Below, in pieces: positions 43,745 to 49,646 of a DNA stretch of 49,646 nt. This DNA is from Actinomyces urogenitalis DSM 15434 (GTDB lineage: Bacteria > Actinomycetota > Actinomycetes > Actinomycetales > Actinomycetaceae): contig NZ_DS999575.1 in assembly GCF_000159035.1 (NCBI RefSeq), positions 198,921-248,566 of the forward strand, read 5' to 3'. A program made the position numbers and the translations under genes. Position 1 is the stretch's first letter. Each line of letters begins with the position of its first letter. The notes beneath the pieces are model-generated. The model was not told the DNA's origin. It was given only the letters and a program-made list of their open reading frames with translations, and did no database searches.

Positions 43745-43938
43745 GGTTCGTGTTTGAACTCAATGTACCGCACTCGTCAAGTGAACACGGGATCTTCGTC
43801 GAGAGCCGGTAGTGGATGGCCCCTCGGTGATGTGCTAGGCCTCGGCCAGGTCCTGCGAGCAACGCGCGGGTAGTTGCGGCGACTTGCTATGACCTGCGAC
43901 TAACATGGCGGCGGCACGGTGAGTCCAGGAGCGACGTA

Positions 43939-44802
43939 GTGGAATCTGCGAGAGGGTCGGTGATGGCTGCGTTAACGATGGAGGAGATTCGAGAGGTAGA
44001 GCTCGGGTGTCTACGCGAGCTGGATCGTGTCTGTCGAGCACATGGGCTGCGCTACGCCCTGGCCTATGGCACCCTCATCGGCGCGATGCGCCACAAGGGC
44101 TTTATTCCCTGGGACGATGACATCGATGTCTACATGCCTCGCAGTGACTATGAAGAGCTCTATCGCCTTTTTCGGGTGGGGGAACTGGGCTCTCGTTACA
44201 CGCTCACTTCCTATCGTGATCACTCCTCGATCTACCCCTTCTTCAAGCTTGTTGATACTCGGACGCGTGCCGAGGAGTCTTTCCTCAATGAGCGTCATGC
44301 TTCGGGCTTGTGGGTCGATATTTTTCCTCTCGACTATGTCGATATTGAGTCGCCGCGTCTGAAGCGCGTCGCTGCCCAGGCGTATCGCCTCGTCTATTGG
44401 CGACACGTGGCGGCCACCGACCCACGCTTTGCGACGTCAGCTCGGGCACGAGCTCTCAAATACGCCATCTATCCGCTCACTCGCCGCATTGATCAGTATC
44501 GGCTGGCGCGCCGAGCTGACGAGCTTGCTCGGTCGGTGAACCTAGATCCGGCGGCGCGCTCCCCGCGCGCGCGTTATGTCCTGCTTGTTGACGACCGTAT
44601 GGAGCGCAACATCCTTGCCCCCAGTGACCTCTTCCCTGTGGGGGAAGCGTTCTTCGAGGGCGAACGCTTTCCGGTTCCTGCGAAAGCCGCCGATGTCCTC
44701 ACCGCCTACTACGGGACGTGGGAACAGATCCCCCCCCCCGATCAGCGGCCTCCAGCCCACCTGAGAAGAGTGGTGTGGGTAGGTGGGGACAGTGAGAAGT
44801 GA
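43939..44802 (+). CDS. licD: LicD-family phosphocholine transferase (copy 2) with a C10 tract
   Basis: A 287-residue LicD protein. Signature parts: LRYALAYGTLIGAMRHKGFIP and PWDDDIDVYMPRSDYEELY, followed by GLWVDIFPLDYVD. It should transfer phosphocholine, or another phosphoryl group, to a glycan in the cytoplasm. The GTG at 43939 has GGAG 7 nt upstream; ATG 43963 is the alternative. It is first in the plus-strand unit with a GT2 and a flippase and is divergent from licC-licA. Ten consecutive C (44730-44739) encode three prolines near residue 265; loss or gain of one C would replace the last 20 or so residues. Overall similarity to copy 1 is mainly in the signature region. Confidence 0.9.
   Translation: MESARGSVMAALTMEEIREVELGCLRELDRVCRAHGLRYALAYGTLIGAMRHKGFIPWDDDIDVYMPRSDYEELYRLFRVGELGSRYTLTSYRDHSSIYPFFKLVDTRTRAEESFLNERHASGLWVDIFPLDYVDIESPRLKRVAAQAYRLVYWRHVAATDPRFATSARARALKYAIYPLTRRIDQYRLARRADELARSVNLDPAARSPRARYVLLVDDRMERNILAPSDLFPVGEAFFEGERFPVPAKAADVLTAYYGTWEQIPPPDQRPPAHLRRVVWVGGDSEK
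44730..44739 (+). repeat. Homopolymer of ten C inside licD copy 2
   Basis: The run covers the last base of an ATC codon and three CCC codons. It is the longest single-base run I noticed in the window; the G runs I noticed elsewhere are mostly about 6 long. With 9 C the protein would read PISGLQPT and stop at about 44764. With 11 C it would end in another frame near 44796. Such tracts are classic sites of slipped-strand phase variation. Confidence 0.85.
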
Positions 44803-44809
44803 GGACACG

Positions 44810-45703
44810 ATGACTGATCGACCACCTGCAACACCGCCCACGGTCTGCGTCTTCACCCCGACCTACCAGCGTGCGTATACCCTGCGCAAGCTCTATGAAA
44901 GCTTACTTGCTCAGACCTCCCACGATTTTGAGTGGCTGATCGTCGACGACGGCTCAAGCGACGGCACCGACGAGCTCGTCCGCTCCTGGCAAGAGGAAGC
45001 ACGCATCCGTATCGACTACCTCCACGTGGACAACGGCGGAAAGCCTCGGGCGATCAATCGCGGCGTCAAGCGCACGGGAAGTCCGCTTTTCTTCGTCGTC
45101 GACTCAGATGACTGGCTAGTGCCCACTGCGGTTGAGCACATCCTCAAGGTCTGGAAGCGTATCGAAGGCCAGGATCGTTACGCAGGCTTCGTCGCACTGC
45201 GCGGGACAGATGAAGCCACTCCTATGGATACCTGGATGCCCGCCGATGGTATCGACGTGAAGTACTGGGATCTGTTCGAGACGATGGGCTTTCGTGGCGA
45301 CACCTCTCTCATCCACCGCACTGAGGTGCTGCGGGACTACCCCTACGACGTGGCTCCAGGTGAGATCTTCATTGCGGAGACCTCCGTGTATTACCGGCTC
45401 GACGAGCACTACGACATGCTCACCGACAACACGATTCTCACCATTTGCCACTACCTGCCCGATGGGCTCACCCACAACTTCGTGGCCAATGCCAAACGCA
45501 ACCCCATTGGCTATTGGAAGCACAAGCGATACTGTGCCCAGCGATCCACCACTGTCAAGGGACGCATCCGTGAAACCATGCTCTACCTGGTGGGCTGTGA
45601 TCTTGCTGGGAAGAAGGACCCGGTCCGTAGCGCGCCCTCGCGGCTGCTGGCGGCCTCCCTCTTCCTGCCCGCCAAGGTCGTCCGCCGTACGCTTTTTAGA
45701 TGA
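44810..45703 (+). CDS. GT2 glycosyltransferase
   Basis: A 297-residue GT-A enzyme. It starts with VCVFTPTYQRAYTLRKLYESL, then FEWLIVDDGSSDGTDELV and the metal site in SPLFFVVDSDDWLVPTAVEH. It resembles GT2 enzymes of capsule loci that add GalNAc, galactose or glucose to a growing chain. The ATG at 44810 follows GAGGAC; an upstream in-frame GTG at 44783 overlaps licD. It lies 7 bp after licD copy 2 and 12 bp before the flippase gene, so it probably helps build the unit that is then decorated and flipped. Specificity cannot be read from the sequence. Confidence 0.87.
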   Translation: MTDRPPATPPTVCVFTPTYQRAYTLRKLYESLLAQTSHDFEWLIVDDGSSDGTDELVRSWQEEARIRIDYLHVDNGGKPRAINRGVKRTGSPLFFVVDSDDWLVPTAVEHILKVWKRIEGQDRYAGFVALRGTDEATPMDTWMPADGIDVKYWDLFETMGFRGDTSLIHRTEVLRDYPYDVAPGEIFIAETSVYYRLDEHYDMLTDNTILTICHYLPDGLTHNFVANAKRNPIGYWKHKRYCAQRSTTVKGRIRETMLYLVGCDLAGKKDPVRSAPSRLLAASLFLPAKVVRRTLFR

Positions 45704-45715
45704 GGAAGTGGTGCC

Positions 45716-46969
45716 GTGCCTGCTAGTTCCGAGCTGAACGGATCTCAGGACGGCCTGTCTCTGCGTACCAATATGCTGTGGAATACCACAGGCTCGATGG
45801 TGCGACTGGCATGTAATTACCTTGTCACCATCGCCGTCGTACGGCTGTCGACGGGCTTTGATGGAAACGGTGTACTTACCTTGGCCTCCACAGTCTCAAG
45901 TCTGGCGATTCCGTTTGCAGAATTTCGTCTGCGTACCTTGCACGTTACCGATATCAGGGGTGAGCGTGCTTCGGGGGAGTACATCGGTCTACGGATCCTT
46001 AGCTCGACGATCGCCTTCGTTCTGGGCGTCGTCTACTCGCTGCTCACCAATGGTCTTGCCTCCTTGGGCGTGGTGACGCTCTACCTCATCTACTCCATTG
46101 CGACGGCCTTTATTGAGGGCTTCCATGCCATCGATCAACGTCATCGACGCATGGACTACATCGGTCTGTCCTACATCCTGCAGGGCCTTAGTACGTTGGC
46201 TGTCTTCTGCCTAGGCCTGTGGCTCACCAACTCCCTGGAAGTCGCGGTGGGCGCCATGGCGCTCGCGGCAGTCGCCGTCGGAATCTTCTATGACGTACCG
46301 CGCACGAGGCGCTTTGACTCCATCACGCCCATCCTCGATTTGCCGACAGCGGTTCGGACCCTCCTCGCCCTGCTGCCTCTCGTGCTTGCTCAGGTGGCGA
46401 GCTCTGCCGTTCTCGCTATTCCTCGCCAGCAGCTTGCTCGGGAAATGGGGGAAGCAGCGCTCGGTATCTACTCCTCGATTGCGGCACCCGTTGTCATCGT
46501 CCAGATGGGGGCGGCCTATGTCTATGGCCCGCTGATGGGAGAGTTCGCGGAGTCCTTCTATCGTGAGAGACGAGCGGGCTTGCGCCTCCTGGGTAAGACA
46601 ACTCTCGCTGTGCTGGCTCTGGCTGCGGTGCTGGCTGTGGCGCTCCTGATCTTTGGCCGTCCCTTGCTGTGGCTCATGTTCGGAGAGAAGGTTCTGCCCT
46701 ATATTTCGCTGCTTCAGCCCACGATCATCTGCACGGTCTTCACGGCATTCGCCTGGTTCTTCAACGATCTGCTCCTCGCCCTGCGCGATTTCAGGGGGGC
46801 CTTGATCGGCAATATCGCAGCCGTCGTGACCACGGCTGTCTGCTCGACGTATACGGTGCGTGCCTTCGGCATGAATGGTGTGAGCTGGGCGGGTGTTGCC
46901 TCCTATGGCGTCGCCCTGGCGGTCATGGCGCTCTTCTTCGCGCGCGACTACCGGCGCCTGGGGCGCTAG
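45716..46969 (+). CDS. Polysaccharide/teichoic-acid repeat-unit flippase (Wzx/MATE-like)
   Basis: A 417-residue protein with about 12 membrane helices and little else. It begins with a polar tail, then LWNTTGSMVRLACNYLVTIAV, the usual first helix of Wzx-type flippases. A position next to licD and a GT2 matches pneumococcal TacF, the flippase for choline-decorated teichoic acid units; TacF-like substrate choice is an inference. The GTG at 45716 has GAGGAAG upstream and lies 12 bp after the previous stop. Because an ABC exporter is also present (28987-31108), two polymers or two export routes may exist. A 212-bp intergenic region with a hairpin follows. Confidence 0.85.
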   Translation: MPASSELNGSQDGLSLRTNMLWNTTGSMVRLACNYLVTIAVVRLSTGFDGNGVLTLASTVSSLAIPFAEFRLRTLHVTDIRGERASGEYIGLRILSSTIAFVLGVVYSLLTNGLASLGVVTLYLIYSIATAFIEGFHAIDQRHRRMDYIGLSYILQGLSTLAVFCLGLWLTNSLEVAVGAMALAAVAVGIFYDVPRTRRFDSITPILDLPTAVRTLLALLPLVLAQVASSAVLAIPRQQLAREMGEAALGIYSSIAAPVVIVQMGAAYVYGPLMGEFAESFYRERRAGLRLLGKTTLAVLALAAVLAVALLIFGRPLLWLMFGEKVLPYISLLQPTIICTVFTAFAWFFNDLLLALRDFRGALIGNIAAVVTTAVCSTYTVRAFGMNGVSWAGVASYGVALAVMALFFARDYRRLGR

Positions 46970-47124
46970 ATCTCAGCACCTGCATGATGCGAAGTTGTTC
47001 TCTTCTTGAGGGGAGGGTTTGAAGGACTCTCAACTACGGATATTTGTCGTCATGGTAGGAGTCTCACGGGGGAGGGGCTCTCGGCTCACAACGACTGCGG
47101 TACGAGGGGTTCAACAGAGCCTGA

Positions 47125-47156
47125 GAGCGGGCTCCGCAGCAGTGCAGAACCCGCCC
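47125..47156 (-). terminator. Hairpin downstream of rmlA
   Basis: As RNA from the minus strand, GGGCGGGUUCUGC pairs with GCGGAGCCCGCUC in a 13-bp stem (three G-U pairs) around a 6-nt loop. It lies 26 bp after the rmlA stop. On the plus strand the G-U pairs become A-C mismatches, so it should act mainly on rmlA. The T-run is poor. The rest of the region 46970-47181 shows nothing clear. Confidence 0.55.
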
Positions 47157-47181
47157 TGAGGGTGTCGTCAGGCCTCTCTGC

Positions 47182-48054
47182 TCAGCGCCGCTCGCGCTCC
47201 AGCAGGTCCAGCAGGTACTGGCCGTAGCCGGACTTGACCAGGGGCTCGGCGCGCTCACGCAGGCCGTCGTCGTCAATGAAGCCCATGCGCCAGGCGATCT
47301 CCTCGGGGCAGCCGATATTGAGGCCCTGACGGTGCTGGATCGTGCGGATAAAGCTCGTCGCGTCAGCCAGTGAGTCAAAGGTTCCCGTGTCCAACCAGGC
47401 GGTACCGCGGGGGAGGACCTCCACCTCAAGACGGCCGGCCTCTAAGTAGGTCCTGTTGACGTCAGTGATCTCGTACTCGCCACGCGCCGAGGGCTGGAGG
47501 TTCTTGGCGATCTCCACGACGTCGTTGTCATAGAAGTACAGACCGGGAACGGCGTAGTCGGACTTGGGGTGAGCGGGCTTCTCCTCAATCGAGATGGCCT
47601 TGAAGTCCTGATCGAACTCCACCACGCCATAGGCCGTGGGGTCCGCCACCTGGTAGGCGTAGACCACACCGCCAGCGGGGTTGGTGTGGCGGCGCAGGCG
47701 CGTGCCCATGCCAGGGCCGTAGAAGATGTTGTCTCCCAGGACCAGCGCGGCGGGCTGATCTCCAATGAAGTCCGCGCCCAGGACGAAAGCCTGTGCCAGA
47801 CCGTTGGGGACCTCCTGGACGGTGTAGGACAGGTTGACACCCAGCTGTGAGCCATCACCAAGCAGGCGATGGAAAGCCGGAGCGTCGTGCGGGGTGGTGA
47901 TGACCAGGACGTCCTGGATCCCTGAGAGCATGAGGGTGCTCAGGGGGTAGTAGACCATCGGCTTGTCATAGACCGGCACCAGCTGCTTGGAGGTGCCAAG
48001 CGTGATGGGGTTGAGTCGCGTGCCGGAGCCACCGGCCAGGATGATGCCTCGCAT
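47182..48054 (-). CDS. rmlA: Glucose-1-phosphate thymidylyltransferase
   Basis: A 290-residue enzyme that joins glucose-1-phosphate and dTTP, the first step of dTDP-L-rhamnose synthesis. It starts [18 protein letters not shown] (nucleotide-binding signature), then [47 protein letters not shown] and [10 protein letters not shown], all typical RmlA. Length fits the family. The ATG at 48054 is the only sensible start. TAGGCC lies 12 nt upstream and may be the -10 box; no good ribosome site is seen. It stands alone, far from rmlB and the rmlC-rmlD fusion, and is divergent from manA. Confidence 0.95.
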   Translation of the reverse strand: MRGIILAGGSGTRLNPITLGTSKQLVPVYDKPMVYYPLSTLMLSGIQDVLVITTPHDAPAFHRLLGDGSQLGVNLSYTVQEVPNGLAQAFVLGADFIGDQPAALVLGDNIFYGPGMGTRLRRHTNPAGGVVYAYQVADPTAYGVVEFDQDFKAISIEEKPAHPKSDYAVPGLYFYDNDVVEIAKNLQPSARGEYEITDVNRTYLEAGRLEVEVLPRGTAWLDTGTFDSLADATSFIRTIQHRQGLNIGCPEEIAWRMGFIDDDGLRERAEPLVKSGYGQYLLDLLERERR

Positions 48055-48154
48055 AGGGGCAAGTGTGGCCTACTTTGGCCAGTTGTGGGGCGAGGCGCGA
48101 GTACGAGTGCCGGGAGAAACCTGGCGGGTCCCGCGTATTCGGCGCGCCGTCGGC

Positions 48155-48160
48155 TAGCGT
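48155..48160 (+). promoter_or_regulatory. -10 box for a leaderless manA
   Basis: TAGCGT ends 7 nt before the ATG at 48168 and there is no ribosome site. This spacing is the same as before the genes at 22294, 33358 and 33427 and fixes the manA start. Confidence 0.55.
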
Positions 48161-48167
48161 GGCGTTT

Positions 48168-49358
48168 ATGGAGCGACTCGACGGTGCCCGTCAGTCCTAT
48201 GACTGGGGCTCACGCACAGCGATCCCGCAGCTGCTCGGTACTGAGGCGGACGGCCGGCCCTGGGCTGAGCTGTGGTTCGGTGCTCACCCGGCCGGCCCCA
48301 CACGCTTGACCACTGGGGCCACTCTCGCCTCCCTCCTGGAGTCCTCGCCTGATCGGCTTCTGGGGGAGGACGTGGTACGGCGTTTTGGCCCGCAGCTGCC
48401 GTACCTGCTCAAGATCATCGCTCCGGACAAGGCGCTGTCTCTCCAGGTGCATCCCTCCCTTGCTCAGGCACAGGAAGGCTATGAGCTGGAGAGTCAGGCT
48501 GGTATCCCGGTGGATTCGCCAGTACGGAATTACCGAGACTCCAACCACAAACCGGAGATGGTGCTGGCGCTCACTCAGTTCGAGGCGGTCGCCGGTTTCC
48601 GGGCTCCGCGCCGGGCAGCCGAGGTGCTCGGAGGGCTGGGCTCCGGGCTGGCACGGCGCATCCGCCGCGGGCTGCGCCTCAATCCCACGCGCTTTGGCAT
48701 CCGTCAGGTCTTCTCCGAGCTGGTCTCCGCGGGCACGCGACCCTCGGCCCAGGAGGTGACGGAGCTGGTCGAGGAGCTTGGCCAGCGTCTGGAGGCGGGA
48801 GACTCACCGTCCCGCCGAGTGGATTCCAATGCCCTCACCATGGCGCAGGCCTTCCCTGGCGACCCAGGCATCGCGGCGGCTCTCCTGCTCAACCCGGTCA
48901 CGCTGCGGCCTGGAGAAGCGCTCTTCGTCCCGGCAGGAGCTGTTCACGCCTATATCTCCGGTCTGGGTGTGGAGATTATGGCTAACTCGGACAATGTGCT
49001 GAGAGCTGGGCTGACCTCCAAGCACATTGACATCCCGGCCATGCTTGCCTGCGTTGACTACGTTGCGGCGCCGCCAGTGCGTCCGGCTCCCGAGTACCTC
49101 TCGCGCGCCACCCGGGTCTACTACGCCCCCGTGGACGACTTCGAGCTCATGGTCACCACGATCGTCCCGGAGGACGATCGCTTGGCTCTCCCTGGACGTG
49201 GACCGAGGATCTTGCTGGCCGTTGAGGGGGTGACCACAGCCACAACCTCAGCTGGTAGCGCCGAGCTGAGCGCCGGTCAGGCCCTGTTCGTCGGCGCTGA
49301 CGAGCGCACCGTGTGGCTTGAGGGGCATGGAACGGTGATCCAGGCTGACGTGCCCTAG
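48168..49358 (+). CDS. manA: Mannose-6-phosphate isomerase, class I
   Basis: A 396-residue cupin enzyme that interconverts fructose-6-phosphate and mannose-6-phosphate, giving mannose for glycans. It has YDWGSRTAIPQLLG at the start and LSLQVHPSLAQAQEGYELE with the zinc ligands Gln and His. NHKPEMVLAL carries the zinc Glu, and VPAGAVHAYISGLGVEIMANSDNVLRAGLT (shown by its parts AGAVHAY and ANSDNVLR) carries the last His and the substrate-binding Arg. The ATG at 48168 is chosen from the -10 box 7 nt upstream; the open frame to 48063 adds 35 unrelated residues. Mannose is a possible component of the glycan made here. Confidence 0.94.
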   Translation: MERLDGARQSYDWGSRTAIPQLLGTEADGRPWAELWFGAHPAGPTRLTTGATLASLLESSPDRLLGEDVVRRFGPQLPYLLKIIAPDKALSLQVHPSLAQAQEGYELESQAGIPVDSPVRNYRDSNHKPEMVLALTQFEAVAGFRAPRRAAEVLGGLGSGLARRIRRGLRLNPTRFGIRQVFSELVSAGTRPSAQEVTELVEELGQRLEAGDSPSRRVDSNALTMAQAFPGDPGIAAALLLNPVTLRPGEALFVPAGAVHAYISGLGVEIMANSDNVLRAGLTSKHIDIPAMLACVDYVAAPPVRPAPEYLSRATRVYYAPVDDFELMVTTIVPEDDRLALPGRGPRILLAVEGVTTATTSAGSAELSAGQALFVGADERTVWLEGHGTVIQADVP

Positions 49359-49369
49359 GGCGAGGAACG

Positions 49370-49646
49370 TCAGCAGCCAGCCGATGGGCTCATTCGTGCG
49401 GCCCGCTCCTGGCGCGCCGCGGTGGCCACGAGGGACTCCTCAGCATCGGGCGCCACGAGCACGGCCGTGCGGCCGGCGCGCCAGGCGGCCAGGACGGCCA
49501 GCATTGCCGTCGCGCTCGCGGACTCCTGGATGAGCACGGCTGGCCCCTCCTCAGGCAGCCGGGCGGCCTCGTGGGCTGTCTCCTGCCGGCTGAGCGTGGC
49601 CCAGGTCGGCTCGCCTACCGCCTCGTGCTCCTTGTCCGCCTCGCTG
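49370..49646 (-). CDS. C-terminal part of an unidentified protein, cut by the window end
   Basis: Ninety-one codons are visible on the minus strand, open to the window edge and ending in TGA at 49370-49372. The sequence is alanine-rich: ATLSRQETAHEAARLPEEG, PAVLIQESASATAMLAVLAA and RAGRTAVLVAPDAEESLVA. In several Actinobacteria manA is next to a SIS-domain, phosphoglucose/phosphomannose-isomerase-like gene, and the visible helix-strand pattern would suit its C-terminal domain, but I cannot show this. It converges on manA with a gap of 11 bp. Confidence 0.5.
   Translation of the reverse strand, partial: SEADKEHEAVGEPTWATLSRQETAHEAARLPEEGPAVLIQESASATAMLAVLAAWRAGRTAVLVAPDAEESLVATAARQERAARMSPSAGC

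Overview
The window is high-GC actinobacterial DNA. It shows GTG starts, many 4-bp ATGA/GTGA gene overlaps, and several starts placed about 7 nt after a TANNNT -10 box (leaderless style). It carries about 36 genes, nearly all for a surface glycopolymer. A fused RmlC-RmlD, RgpF-type proteins, LicD proteins and choline-binding cell-wall repeats together suggest an Actinomyces-like member of the Actinomycetaceae. The genus is an inference, not something read directly.

Layout. (1) 1-11995: the tail of one gene, an asparagine-synthase-like protein on the minus strand, then a plus-strand block: two GT4 glycosyltransferases, a large polytopic DUF6541-like protein, a nucleotide-sugar dehydrogenase, a second DUF6541-like protein, and a phosphoglycerol-transferase/LTA-synthase-like enzyme. 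(2) 12059-20279: a choline-binding module: a frameshifted homologue of the pneumococcal phosphorylcholine esterase Pce/CbpE, a small lipoprotein, a choline-binding NlpC/P60 hydrolase, rmlB, and a choline-binding amidase. (3) 20364-26219: two RgpF-like proteins with an NAD-dependent epimerase between them, then a membrane acyltransferase. (4) 26263-33358 (minus): glycosyltransferases, a methyltransferase and a Wzm/Wzt ABC exporter. (5) 33427-38823 (plus): a GT4, the rmlC-rmlD fusion, a polytopic DUF2142-like protein, a polyprenyl-phosphate-type GT2 and a DUF2304 protein. (6) 38834-46969: a divergent lic locus. On the minus strand are licC-licA with an N-terminal winged helix, licB, licD and a GT4. 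On the plus strand are a second licD, a GT2 and a flippase. (7) 47182-49646: rmlA, manA and the end of an unknown gene.

How it works together (inference). RmlA, RmlB and RmlCD make dTDP-L-rhamnose. The glycosyltransferases and RgpF proteins build a rhamnose-rich chain, exported by the ABC transporter and/or the flippase. LicB imports choline, the LicC-LicA fusion phosphorylates it and makes CDP-choline, and the two LicD proteins put phosphocholine on a surface glycan. Secreted proteins with choline-binding repeats then dock on that glycan: an amidase, an NlpC/P60 peptidase and a Pce-type esterase. This parallels the pneumococcal choline teichoic acid system but sits in an actinobacterial rhamnose polysaccharide locus. 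Two signs suggest it may vary between cells or strains: a run of ten C inside licD2 and the broken pce homologue.

No rRNA, tRNA, insertion sequence, phage gene or CRISPR array was seen. No gene-free stretch exceeds 300 bases; the longest (17229-17513) is described below.
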